Origin: Anaerolineales bacterium
Lineage (GTDB): Bacteria; Chloroflexota; Anaerolineae; Anaerolineales; UBA6663
Assembly: GCA_020850595.1 (NCBI GenBank)
Contig: JADZEK010000147.1
Location: forward strand, 124,001-188,000
Length of the DNA: 64,000 nucleotides
Direction of reading: 5' to 3'
Position numbers and translations under genes: made by a program. Under the pieces are notes generated by a model, which was given only the letters and a program-made list of their open reading frames with translations, had not been told where the DNA came from and made no database searches. Below, piece by piece: positions 44,493 to 52,617 of this stretch (position 1 is its first letter; each line of letters begins with the position of its first letter).

Positions 44493-45338
44493 TCAAATCA
44501 CGATCTCCATGTGGCGCTGCAAGTGACAATCCAGGTTAATCGCCAGCGGCACGGCGGCGATGTGCGTAGGGTAAGTTTCAATGCGCACGTCGAGCGCGGT
44601 GTTCACCCCGCCCCAGCCCTGCGGCCCAATGCCGGTGCGGTTGACGAGGTCGAGCAGTTCCAGCTCGAAGGCGGCGTAGCGCGGGTCGGGGTGGCGCTCA
44701 CCGACTTCGCGCATCAGGGCGCGCTTGGCGAGCAGCGCGGCCATCTCCAGCGTGCCGCCCAGGCCCACGCCGACCACAATCGGCGGGCAGGCGTTCGGGC
44801 CGGCATCCTGCACCACACTGAGCACCTCGCGCTTCACGTTCTCCAGCCGGTTGGCGGGGGTGAGCACCTTCACGCGGCTCATGTTCTCGGCCCCGAAGCC
44901 CTTGGCCGCGACCGTCAGGCGTAACTGATCACCGGGCACGAGGTCGAAGTGAATGACGGGCGGCGTGTTGTCGCCCGTGTTGCGGCGGTCGAAGAGCGGC
45001 TCGGCCACGACGCTCTTGCGCAGGTAGCCTTCCTGGTAGCCCTGCCGCACGCCGGCCGCGATGGCGGCACGCAGGTCGCCGCCTTCGAGATGCACATCCT
45101 GGCCGAGGCGGACGAAGACGACGGCCATGCCGGTATCCTGGCACATGGGCACCTGGCGCTCGGTGGCGACTTGCCGGTTCTCCACGATGTCTTGCAGGGC
45201 GAGCTTGCCCGCGGGCGAGGGCTCCAAGGCCCACACGTCTTTGAGCTGCGCCAGCACCGGCGCGGGCGTGTGGAAGTTGATGGCCTGCACGGCGCGCGCG
45301 ACGGCCGCGGTGACCTCCGCCACGTTGATCGTCCTCAT
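44493..45338 (-). CDS. Class I fumarase/tartrate dehydratase-type hydro-lyase, alpha subunit
   Basis: The 281-residue protein contains the three expected [4Fe-4S] cysteines: PMCQDTG, GPNACPP and NLDCHLQRH, plus GIGPQGWGGVNTALDV near the end. The alpha subunit binds the iron-sulfur cluster and substrate carboxylate. Together with the beta subunit it forms a two-subunit hydro-lyase (fumarase, tartrate dehydratase, or mesaconase-like). Substrate is uncertain. It starts inside the beta subunit's stop by four bases (ATGA). Confidence 0.9.
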   Translation of the reverse strand: MRTINVAEVTAAVARAVQAINFHTPAPVLAQLKDVWALEPSPAGKLALQDIVENRQVATERQVPMCQDTGMAVVFVRLGQDVHLEGGDLRAAIAAGVRQGYQEGYLRKSVVAEPLFDRRNTGDNTPPVIHFDLVPGDQLRLTVAAKGFGAENMSRVKVLTPANRLENVKREVLSVVQDAGPNACPPIVVGVGLGGTLEMAALLAKRALMREVGERHPDPRYAAFELELLDLVNRTGIGPQGWGGVNTALDVRIETYPTHIAAVPLAINLDCHLQRHMEIVI

Positions 45339-45919
45339 CGCGCCTCCGCGCCGGGGAGCGGGCGCTGGTAGGCGGCCTGACCTTGCTCATACAGGTCGCC
45401 GCCGATTGCGTCGTTGGCGACCACCATCGGCAGGCCCTCGACCTCGTAGCGAGCGATGGCCTCGGTGCCCAGGTCGGCGTAGGCAACGGTGGTGACGGAG
45501 CGGATGTGCTCAGAGATGAGGGCGGCCGCGCCGCCGACCATGACGAAGTAGACGGCGCCGTGCGCCACGATGGCGGCGCGCACGGCGGGGCTGCGCTTGC
45601 CCTTGCCCACCATGCCCTTGAGGCCCTGGGCCAGCAGCGCGGGTGTGTAGAGGTCCACCCGGCCGGCGGTGGTTGGGCCGGCGGGGCCAATAATGGCGCC
45701 GGGTTTGGCCGGGGCCGGGCCGACGTAGTAGATGATCTGGCCGGCTAGCGGGATGGGCAGCGTCTGCCCAGCCGCCAGCGCGTGAGCGAGGCGCTCGTGC
45801 GCGGCGTCGCGGGCGGTGTAGAGCGTGCCGGTGAGGGTCACGCGCTGCCCGACGCGCAGGCCGCGCGCGACATCGTCGGTGAGCGGCGTGGTGAGGGCCA
45901 GCACCGGCTCGGCGCTCAT
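45335..45919 (-). CDS. Class I fumarase/tartrate dehydratase-type hydro-lyase, beta subunit
   Basis: The 194-residue protein has LTTPLTDDVARGLRVGQRVTLTGTLYTARDAAHERL and IGPAGPTTAGRVDLYTPALLAQGLKGMVGKGKRS, the conserved beta-subunit core. It completes the hydro-lyase with the 44493 gene. The start overlaps the GntR stop (ATGA). Gene order beta then alpha is inverted with respect to many genomes, where alpha comes first. Confidence 0.9.
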   Translation of the reverse strand: MSAEPVLALTTPLTDDVARGLRVGQRVTLTGTLYTARDAAHERLAHALAAGQTLPIPLAGQIIYYVGPAPAKPGAIIGPAGPTTAGRVDLYTPALLAQGLKGMVGKGKRSPAVRAAIVAHGAVYFVMVGGAAALISEHIRSVTTVAYADLGTEAIARYEVEGLPMVVANDAIGGDLYEQGQAAYQRPLPGAEAR

Positions 45920-46569
45920 GCGGCGGCCTCGGCGCTGCGCTGGGCCAGGTAGACGTCCAGCGCGCGGGCGCTAAGCTCGATGTGCTCGCGCATCAGCCCA
46001 CCGGCGCGCTGGGCGTCGCCAGCTTCCAGGGCGGCCAGCAGGCGGGCGTGCTCGTCGGCGGACATGAAGGCGCGGTTGGGCAGCACGTGCAGCGTGTCCC
46101 AGGGGAACTTGGTCCACAGGTTGCGAATGAGCCTGAGCAGTTCAGGCATGGCGGCCGCCTGGTAGATGGTGAGGTGCAAGTCGTAGTTGAGGCGGCGCAG
46201 CTCTTTCAGTTCGTGGCGTTGGATGCAGGCGACGATTTGGGCTTGCAGGCGGCGCAGGTGGGCCAGGTCGGCGGAGGTCAGGCGCGGCACGGCGCAGCGC
46301 GTCGCCAGGGCTTCTAATTCGGCGCGGATCTGGTAGATCTCACGCACCGCGCTGAAGTTGACCTCGACCACGCGCACGCCGCGGTTGGGCGAGGATTGGA
46401 GGATACCCTCGCTTTCCAACTGGCGCAGGGCCTCGCGCACAGGCGTGGAGCTGACTTGCAGGCGCTCGGCCAGGTCTTCTTGCAGCAGGCGCGCGCCCGG
46501 CTCCAACTCGCCAGAGAGGATCGCCTCACGGATCACGTCCACCACTAGGTCTTTCTTGCTTTTGTACAT
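45916..46569 (-). CDS. GntR-family transcriptional regulator, FCD type
   Basis: The 217-residue protein has an N-terminal winged helix (LLQEDLAERLQVSSTPVREALRQLESEGILQ) and a C-terminal all-helical FCD domain with RAELEALATRCAV, FHL-like LNYDLHLTIYQAA and DEHARLLAALEAGD, carrying metal and ligand-binding Asp/His. FCD regulators often respond to sugar acids or organic acids. Located in the middle of the catabolic cluster and overlapping the fumarase beta gene, it is the obvious local regulator, probably a repressor. Confidence 0.9.
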   Translation of the reverse strand: MYKSKKDLVVDVIREAILSGELEPGARLLQEDLAERLQVSSTPVREALRQLESEGILQSSPNRGVRVVEVNFSAVREIYQIRAELEALATRCAVPRLTSADLAHLRRLQAQIVACIQRHELKELRRLNYDLHLTIYQAAAMPELLRLIRNLWTKFPWDTLHVLPNRAFMSADEHARLLAALEAGDAQRAGGLMREHIELSARALDVYLAQRSAEAAA

Positions 46570-46602
46570 GGTGGTGTCAGTCGCCGGGTTGTGATCGGGC
46601 CG

Positions 46603-46839
46603 CTAGCCGCGCGCCACCAAGTTCTCGCCGCTGTAGCGCTTGTGGATAACGAGTGATCCAGCGGGCGCGGGCGCCAGACACAATTCGCAGAGTGTACACT
46701 CATCTTCATTGGCGGGCCGCACCACCAGGTGGCCGGCCTCGACCGCGAAGATATCCACCGGGCAGAGGCCCGCGAGCCGGCGGGCCGCCTCGAGCGGGAT
46801 CAGGTCGGCGTCAAGCGTGATCTCGATAAACTCGCCCAT
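46603..46839 (-). CDS. Small FixX-like ferredoxin, one [4Fe-4S] motif
   Basis: The 78-residue protein has LCPVDIFAVEAG first (residues 25-36) and CTLCELC later (48-54), so the Cys-Pro comes before CxxCxxC, the order of single-cluster FixX-like ferredoxins. The two motifs together give four Cys for one cluster. The start ATG at 46839 lies just before the SucD-like stop. Its partner here is unknown; a link to the E1/E2 complex or hydro-lyase repair are only guesses. Confidence 0.75.
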   Translation of the reverse strand: MGEFIEITLDADLIPLEAARRLAGLCPVDIFAVEAGHLVVRPANEDECTLCELCLAPAPAGSLVIHKRYSGENLVARG

Positions 46840-46840
46840 C

Positions 46841-47776
46841 TCAGGCCTCCGGGCGGGCGACCGCCGGGCGGACGGCGGCCTTCAGCAGCGCCGCGCGCAG
46901 CAATTCGGGTATCTGCTGGAGCTTGTCGGCCACCAACACGCCCGCGGCCCGCAGCGCTTCGATCTTGCGGGCGGGGCTGCCGCTGGCTCCCTGCACCAAG
47001 GCCCCCGCGTGGCCGAAGCGCACGCCGGGGTTGCGGTCGGCGAAACGTCCGGCCACAAAGGCCACAATGGGCAGGCGGCTGGGCCGGCCAGTGAGGCGCT
47101 CGGCCAGGCGCTCTTCCATGCTGCCGCCCGGCTCGCAGAACAGCGCCAGCCCCTCGGTGGCCGGGTCAGCCTCATAGAGCGGCAGCAGGTCTTCAAAGCG
47201 CGTGCCGATGAACTGGTCGCCGCCGATGCTGACGCAGGTGCTCTGGCCGAAACCGCTTTGCGTGAGCAAATTGGCGATCTCGGTCATCATGCCGCCGCTG
47301 CGCGAGACCACGCCGATGCTGCCGGGCTGGTAGGCCAGGCGCACGCTGGCCGCGTCGCCGCCGGCCATGCCCACGCGCGTCTGCCCAGGCGTGATTATGC
47401 CCAGGCTGTTCGGCCCCACGAGCCGCGCCCCGGCCGCGCGGGCCCGCTCTAGCAGAGCCAACCCGTCGGCGCGGGCCAGCCGTTCGGTGACGACCACGAG
47501 GAGCTTGAGGCCGTTCGCCATGGCCTCGCCGGCGGCGTCGAGCACCATGGGCGCGGGCACGGAGATGAGGGCCGCGTCGCAGGGGTGCGCGGCCACGGCC
47601 GCGGCCACCGTGTCGAGGACGGGCACGCCATGCACTTGCTGGCCGCCCTTGCCGGGAGTGACGCCCGCCACCACCCGCGCGCCGTAGCGCAGCGACTCGA
47701 GCGTGAAGGTGGCGGCCTCGCGGCCGGTGATGCCCTGCACCAGGATGCGCGTGGACGCGTCGGCTAAGATCGCCAC
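46841..47776 (-). CDS. Succinate-CoA ligase-like alpha subunit, paralogue
   Basis: The 311-residue protein has [44 protein letters not shown] and the RFGHAGALVQG stretch, with the phospho-His that receives phosphate from the acyl-phosphate. The GTG at 47776 overlaps the beta paralogue's stop by 13 bases. It differs from the partial housekeeping SucD in residues around the substrate. Probably makes ATP or GTP from an acyl-CoA other than or in addition to succinyl-CoA; malate-CoA ligase (MtkB-like) and similar are alternatives. Confidence 0.88.
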   Translation of the reverse strand: MAILADASTRILVQGITGREAATFTLESLRYGARVVAGVTPGKGGQQVHGVPVLDTVAAAVAAHPCDAALISVPAPMVLDAAGEAMANGLKLLVVVTERLARADGLALLERARAAGARLVGPNSLGIITPGQTRVGMAGGDAASVRLAYQPGSIGVVSRSGGMMTEIANLLTQSGFGQSTCVSIGGDQFIGTRFEDLLPLYEADPATEGLALFCEPGGSMEERLAERLTGRPSRLPIVAFVAGRFADRNPGVRFGHAGALVQGASGSPARKIEALRAAGVLVADKLQQIPELLRAALLKAAVRPAVARPEA

Positions 47777-48936
47777 TCGATCGCCTCAACTACCTGATTG
47801 ATCGTCGTCGTGCGCCCAAACGATGGCACGCCGTAGTGGCGCAGCACCGCCTGGCCTTCGGTCTCCCACGAGCCAGGGATGCGGAAGGCCGCGATCACGT
47901 CGCGCGGCTGCTTGCCAAGTTCCAGAATGCCCTTGATCACGCCGCGCGCCACGAGGTCTACGCGGGTGTTGCTGACCACGTTCATGATGACGGCCAGCTT
48001 TTCGACGTTGGGCTGCGAGAGGATGAGCTTGGTCAGCTCCTTGATCTTCCACACGCTGGGGTTGCCGCCGATCTCGCAATAGTTGGCAGGCTCCAGGCCG
48101 GCGTCGAGCACGGCATCCATGATGGTCAGGCTCGCGCCGCCGCCGCCGATGAGCAGGCCCAGGTTGCCGCCGAAGGGCACCAGCCGCCCGGCCACGCCGC
48201 GATGGTCGGCGCTGTCAATCTCGGCGGCCTGGCGCTCGAACTCGGAACGCTGGTCGCGGTAGCGCTGGCTGGCGGGGAGGCGGGCCAGCAGCGCGCCCTG
48301 GCGGTAGGCGGCGTCGTCATCTAGTTCAAGATGGGCATCGGCCAGCCACCATTGCCCCTGCGGGTCGAGGAGGAGCGGGTTGATCTCCAGCAAGTTCGCG
48401 TCCCACAGGCGGAAGCAGCGGGCGAGGTTCGCCAACAGCCCGCCGAACTGCACCAGGGCGCGGCCGGCGAGGCCGAGCGAGGCCGCCACTTCGCGGCCCA
48501 CGTAGTCGCTGAGCGGGGCGCTGGGCGAGAACGGGCGGCGCATTACCTGGCCGTTGCTTTCCACCTCGATGCCGCCGGCGCGGCTGGCGAGGAGGACGGC
48601 TGCCTGCGCCTGGTTGTCGTAAGTGACGCCGACGTAGACCTCGGCCGCGACGGTCATCTGTTGCTCCACCAGCACCGAGTGCACGGTGAAACCTTTGAGC
48701 GGGTTGGCCAACAGCGCGGCGGCGGCTTGCCCGGCCTCGGCCGGCGTGGCCGCGAACTGTATGCCGCCGGCCTTCATGCGGCCGCTGGCGGGCACCTGCG
48801 CCTTGACGACCACGCGCCCGCCCAACTCGGCGGCGGCGGTTTCGGCCTCGGCGGCGGAGGCCACCAGGCGGCCCGCAGGCACCTTGAGGCCTTGTTCGGC
48901 CAGGAGCGCCTTGGCGTCAGCTTCGAGGACGTTCAT
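47764..48936 (-). CDS. Succinate-CoA ligase-like beta subunit, paralogue
   Basis: The 390-residue ATP-grasp protein has GGRVVVKAQVPASGRMKAGGIQFA, where the housekeeping SucC has GGRGKAGG, plus ATP-grasp ligands LLEINPLLLDP and NVVSNTRVDLVARGVIKG in place of the canonical NIFGGI...C. The changed C-terminal motif suggests a different acid. It precedes the alpha paralogue on the same strand, so the two are one enzyme in the catabolic operon, downstream of E1/E2, where it could recover the thioester energy. Confidence 0.88.
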   Translation of the reverse strand: MNVLEADAKALLAEQGLKVPAGRLVASAAEAETAAAELGGRVVVKAQVPASGRMKAGGIQFAATPAEAGQAAAALLANPLKGFTVHSVLVEQQMTVAAEVYVGVTYDNQAQAAVLLASRAGGIEVESNGQVMRRPFSPSAPLSDYVGREVAASLGLAGRALVQFGGLLANLARCFRLWDANLLEINPLLLDPQGQWWLADAHLELDDDAAYRQGALLARLPASQRYRDQRSEFERQAAEIDSADHRGVAGRLVPFGGNLGLLIGGGGASLTIMDAVLDAGLEPANYCEIGGNPSVWKIKELTKLILSQPNVEKLAVIMNVVSNTRVDLVARGVIKGILELGKQPRDVIAAFRIPGSWETEGQAVLRHYGVPSFGRTTTINQVVEAIEWRS

Positions 48937-48948
48937 GCGGCGCGGGCG

Positions 48949-49311
48949 CTAGACCACGCCGGGCGAGTGGATGGCGAGCAACTCAACCGGCGCGCTGCTG
49001 ACGTTGCGGATGCCGTGCAGCGTGCCGGGATAGATCGAGACGCCGTTATCCACCTTGAGCAGCACGACCTGCTGAGCTTCGCCTTCGCCGTAGAGGAACT
49101 CGACCTCACCGCTGACGACGACGGCGGTCTCAGTCTCGATGGGGTGAATGTGCATGGCAATCGCGCCGCCCGCCTCCAGCTTAACCTTCATCAGGCTGAG
49201 GTGGGCGTGGGTGGCTTTGGTCTCGAGCACCTTGGTCTCCACCGTGGGGAAGCGGTTGTGCGGAACCCAGGCGGCAGAGTTGATGTCAAATAAATGGATC
49301 AAATTGCTCAT
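48949..49311 (-). CDS. Single-domain cupin protein
   Basis: The 120-residue cupin has GAIAMHIHPIETETAVVVSGEVEF (metal-ligand His-x-His and Glu) and YPGTLHGIRNVSSAPVELLAI (third His). It could bind a metal and an organic acid or sugar acid. It overlaps the E2 stop by four bases (start 49311), so it is translated from the same mRNA. Function in the pathway unknown; lyase, isomerase or substrate-sensing protein are all possible. Confidence 0.85.
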   Translation of the reverse strand: MSNLIHLFDINSAAWVPHNRFPTVETKVLETKATHAHLSLMKVKLEAGGAIAMHIHPIETETAVVVSGEVEFLYGEGEAQQVVLLKVDNGVSIYPGTLHGIRNVSSAPVELLAIHSPGVV

Positions 49312-50480
49312 GCGAGGGCCTCCAGGGTGCGCTTCAGGTCTTCGAGGAACCGGGCGGATTGCCGCCCGTCCACGGCGCGGTGATCCGCGCCCAGGGTCAA
49401 GGTCGCGGCGGTGCGGGCCACAACCTGCCCTTCGATCACGAGCGGCATGGGTTGCACGCTGCCGACGGTGAGGAGGGCCACCTGCGGCGGGCTGATGATG
49501 GCCGTGAACGCATCTATGTGACCGGGGCCGACGTTAGAGAGGGTGAAGGTCGGGGCGGCCAGCGCGCTCGGGCTGAGCTTGCCCGCCCGCGCCTGGGCCA
49601 CCACCTGCGCGCGCTCGGCGGAAATGGCGGGCAGACCGCGGCCGCGCAGGTCGGCCAGGGCGGGGATCACCAGGCCGTGCTCAGCCTCGACCACGATCCC
49701 GAGGCGCACCTCGGCGGCGGCGGCAAAGGCGCGCGTGGCGCTGTTCCAATGGCCGTTGAGCGCCGGGTGCTGCGGCAGCACTTGCCCCAGCGCCAGCGCA
49801 AAGTAGTCGGTGAACGTCACGCCTTCCCCGGCCGCGGCCTTCAGCGCCGCCATGCGGGTCAGGTCTACCGTGACCGACATGTAGAAGTGCGGGATGGTCT
49901 GCCACGACTGGCTGACACGCTCGGCTTTGCCGTGGGCGGCGCGCGCGGCGGCGGACGCGGGCGCGGCGGCGGACGCGGGCGCGGCGGCGGGTGAAGCCGC
50001 CAGCACGGCTTCCACGTCTTCCTCCAGAATGCGACCGCCGGGGCCGCTGCCCGTGACCGTGCCGAGGTCCACGCCGCGCTCCTCGGCCAGCCGCCGCGCG
50101 CGGGGCGAGACAATGACCTTCTGGCCGGCGGCGCGCGCGGGAGTCGCTGCCTGCGGCAGCTTAGGCGGCTCGGGCATCTTCGGCGCGGCGGGGGCCACCT
50201 TGTCAACTTTGTAGAACGGGTCAATGTCTGGCAGCGCGTCGCCGGGGTCGCCGACGAGACCGACGACGGTCTTGGGCGGCACCTCGGTGCCGGCGGGCAC
50301 GAGGATCTTGCGCAGCAAACCGGCCGCGGGCGCGGGGATTTCCACCGTGGCTTTGTCGGTCTCGACCTCGCACACGGCTTCGCCCTCGGCGACGCGGTCG
50401 CCTTCGCGCTTGAGCCAGTGCGTCAGGTTCACCGTGACGGTCGTCTGGTCGGTTACCGGGAGGCTGATTTCGCTGACCAT
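49308..50480 (-). CDS. Dihydrolipoamide acyltransferase (E2) of a 2-oxo acid dehydrogenase
   Basis: The 390-residue protein has one lipoyl domain (residues 1-80; ETDKATVEIPAPAAG with the lipoyl-Lys), a peripheral-subunit-binding domain (VSPRARRLAEERGVDLGTVTGSGPGGRILEEDVEAVL), an Ala/Pro linker with tandem AAPAS, and the catalytic domain ending DHRAVDGRQSARFL with the His. I start at the ATG at 50480 because the longer ORF overlaps the upstream gene. With E1 alpha and beta it would make an acyl-CoA from a 2-oxo acid. No E3 gene is in the cluster. Confidence 0.92.
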   Translation of the reverse strand: MVSEISLPVTDQTTVTVNLTHWLKREGDRVAEGEAVCEVETDKATVEIPAPAAGLLRKILVPAGTEVPPKTVVGLVGDPGDALPDIDPFYKVDKVAPAAPKMPEPPKLPQAATPARAAGQKVIVSPRARRLAEERGVDLGTVTGSGPGGRILEEDVEAVLAASPAAAPASAAAPASAAARAAHGKAERVSQSWQTIPHFYMSVTVDLTRMAALKAAAGEGVTFTDYFALALGQVLPQHPALNGHWNSATRAFAAAAEVRLGIVVEAEHGLVIPALADLRGRGLPAISAERAQVVAQARAGKLSPSALAAPTFTLSNVGPGHIDAFTAIISPPQVALLTVGSVQPMPLVIEGQVVARTAATLTLGADHRAVDGRQSARFLEDLKRTLEALA

Positions 50481-50497
50481 GGGTATGGCAGTTCCCG

Positions 50498-51637
50498 CTA
50501 GCTCGCCCGGTACCTGGCGATGATGTCTTCGTTGAGCGGCATCCCCAGCCCCGGCCCGCTCGGCAGTTCCATGTAGCCATTGCGGATGGTGGGCAACTGC
50601 GCCGGCAGCTCGAACCACATGGGGTCGCGCTTGCGGTTGGGGAAGATTTCGACGTACAGGCCATGCGGGATGGAGGCCAGCAGGTGCAGCGCCACCTGCG
50701 ACTCTTCATGGTGGGCCATCTTCACGTGGAAGTGGCTGGCCATGGCCGCGATACGGCGCCACTCGGTCACACCACCGGCGATGGTCACGTCCACGTTCAG
50801 GTAGTTCACGCGGCCTTGCACCACCAGATCGCGGCAGCCCCAGCGGCTGATCTCGCCCTGCCCGGCCGTCACCGGGATGGGCGCGTTGTCGCGCACGAGG
50901 CGCAGCCCTTCGTTCTGGTCCGACCACTGCACTGGCTCTTCGATCCAGCCGATGTTGAGGCCGGCGGCGGCGCGGCAGAACTGGATGGCCTGATCGGGCG
51001 TCCAGGCCTGGTTGGCATCGCAGACGATGATGAAGTCGTCGCCCACCAGCTCGCGCACGCGGGCCACGCGCTCCACGTCTTCCTTGACGCTCAGGCGGCC
51101 CACCTTGAACTTCACGCCGGCCATCTGCAATTCCTTGTAGTGCAGCATTTCCTCGTTCAGGGCATCCTGCGTTTTGCCGGCCTGGTAGTAACCGCCAATG
51201 GCGATCACCGGCACCTTGTCGCGGTAGCCGCCGAGGAGCTTGTAGAGCGGCACGTTCCAGTGCTTGCCCAGCGCGTCCCACAGGGCGTTGTCTACCGCGG
51301 CGATGGCCTGCATGAGGATGCCGCGATTGTTCAGGTCGAGCACGTGGATCGAGCGGTTGCCCAGGTCTATGTTGCTGTGGAACATCTTCTCCCACAGGCG
51401 CTCCACGTCGCGGGCGTCTTCGCCTACCAGCAGCGGCACAAAGTGGTCGCGGATCAGGTTGACCACCTGGTCCTGGCGCTGGTCTTCGTCGCCGCCAAAT
51501 GCCTCACCGACGATGCCGCTGTCGGTGTAGACGCGGGTGACGATGGTGTTGCGGTTGACGATCTTGTAGGTGCCGCCCTTGAACTCTTCCTCAAGCTTGC
51601 GGACCAGCGGAATGACTTCGATACGGGTGATTTTCAT
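50498..51637 (-). CDS. Enolase-superfamily (mandelate racemase/MLE) dehydratase or racemase, copy 1
   Basis: The 379-residue protein has MKITRIEVIPLVRKL at the start and barrel motifs GVKFKVGRLS (Lys), IIVCDANQAW (metal Asp), WIEEPVQW (metal Glu), AGQGEIS (metal Glu), DVTIAGGVTEW and MAHHEESQVA (His). This is the full MR-type set. It is distinct from the 41704 copy. It lies between E1 alpha and E2 genes on the same strand, an unusual place that suggests the dehydratase supplies the 2-oxo acid to the dehydrogenase. Confidence 0.88.
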   Translation of the reverse strand: MKITRIEVIPLVRKLEEEFKGGTYKIVNRNTIVTRVYTDSGIVGEAFGGDEDQRQDQVVNLIRDHFVPLLVGEDARDVERLWEKMFHSNIDLGNRSIHVLDLNNRGILMQAIAAVDNALWDALGKHWNVPLYKLLGGYRDKVPVIAIGGYYQAGKTQDALNEEMLHYKELQMAGVKFKVGRLSVKEDVERVARVRELVGDDFIIVCDANQAWTPDQAIQFCRAAAGLNIGWIEEPVQWSDQNEGLRLVRDNAPIPVTAGQGEISRWGCRDLVVQGRVNYLNVDVTIAGGVTEWRRIAAMASHFHVKMAHHEESQVALHLLASIPHGLYVEIFPNRKRDPMWFELPAQLPTIRNGYMELPSGPGLGMPLNEDIIARYRAS

Positions 51638-51648
51638 GCGGTACCGCC

Positions 51649-52605
51649 TCAGGCGTAAATGTCTTCGGTGAGCGCGCTCAGCTCGGGATACGGGCTGGCG
51701 AGCGCGAACTCCACCGCCCCTTCGATTTCCACGCGGGCCGCCTGCTCCAGTTCCACGGCTTCGGCCTCGTCGAGCACGCCCGCGGAGATCAGCTCGGCGC
51801 GGAAACGCGGGATGGGATCAGTTTCCTTCCAGCGGTCGGCGGCGGCCGAGCCGGCCCCGCCCGCCGCCACGGCGCTGTGGCGCGACCAGCGCACGGTCTT
51901 GGCCTCGATCAGCGTCGGGCCGTCGCCGCGGCGGGCGCGCTCAACAGCTTCGCTCGCCGTCTGGGCGACGGCGTCAAAATTACGGCCGTCAATCGTCACC
52001 CCCGGCAGGCCGAAGCCCTGAGCGCGCTGGCTGATGAACGGCACGCTGATGGACTGGGTGTAGTGTGTGGAGATGGCGTACTCGTTGTTCTCGACGACCA
52101 ACACCAGCGGCAGCTTCCACAACTGGGCCATGTTGAGCGTCTCGTAGAACACGCCCTCGCACGACGCGCCGTCGCCGAAGAAGCACACGGTGACCACGCC
52201 GTCGTTATCTAACTGGTGCGCGAGCGCCATGCCGCCCGCAATGCCGATGTGGCCGCTGACGATGGCGTTGCTGCCCACGAAGCCCAGGTCTACCTGGCTC
52301 ATGTGCATCGAGCCGCCCTTGCCGCCGCACAGGCCGGTGGCCTTGCCCAGCAGCTCGGCCATCATGCGGCGCGGATCAACGCCCTTGGCAATAGCCGCGC
52401 CGTGGCCGCGGTAAGTCGCCAGCACCAGGTCTTTGGGCTGGAGCACCGCGCACACGCCCAGCGCCGTGGCTTCCTGGGCAATGTAGGGGTGGGTCGAACC
52501 GCGATAGTGGCGCTCGCCGTACAACCGGATGGCCGCCTCCTCAAAGAAGCGGATCAGCCACATGCGCCGCAGCGCATCTATTTTTTTGTCCGCTGAGATA
52601 TCCAT
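51649..52605 (-). CDS. 2-oxo acid dehydrogenase E1 component, alpha subunit
   Basis: The 318-residue thiamine-diphosphate protein has FGSNAIVSGHIGIAGG-like VGSNAIVSGHIGIAGG, TPP motif GDGASCEGVFYETLNMAQLWKLPLVLVVENN, and YRGHGAAIAKGVDPRRMMAEL, GGKGGSMHM. These match pyruvate or acetoin dehydrogenase E1 alpha (PdhA/AcoA). The start ATG at 52605 is followed by the beta gene upstream. It decarboxylates a 2-oxo acid with the beta subunit. AcoA-like features cannot be separated from PdhA by eye. Confidence 0.92.
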   Translation of the reverse strand: MDISADKKIDALRRMWLIRFFEEAAIRLYGERHYRGSTHPYIAQEATALGVCAVLQPKDLVLATYRGHGAAIAKGVDPRRMMAELLGKATGLCGGKGGSMHMSQVDLGFVGSNAIVSGHIGIAGGMALAHQLDNDGVVTVCFFGDGASCEGVFYETLNMAQLWKLPLVLVVENNEYAISTHYTQSISVPFISQRAQGFGLPGVTIDGRNFDAVAQTASEAVERARRGDGPTLIEAKTVRWSRHSAVAAGGAGSAAADRWKETDPIPRFRAELISAGVLDEAEAVELEQAARVEIEGAVEFALASPYPELSALTEDIYA

Positions 52606-52617
52606 GGCTGCCTCCTC

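Noticed and set aside
49930-49985. Tandem GC-rich repeat in the E2 gene as a mobile or regulatory repeat
   Set aside because: It encodes the Ala/Pro-rich flexible linker typical of E2 proteins.
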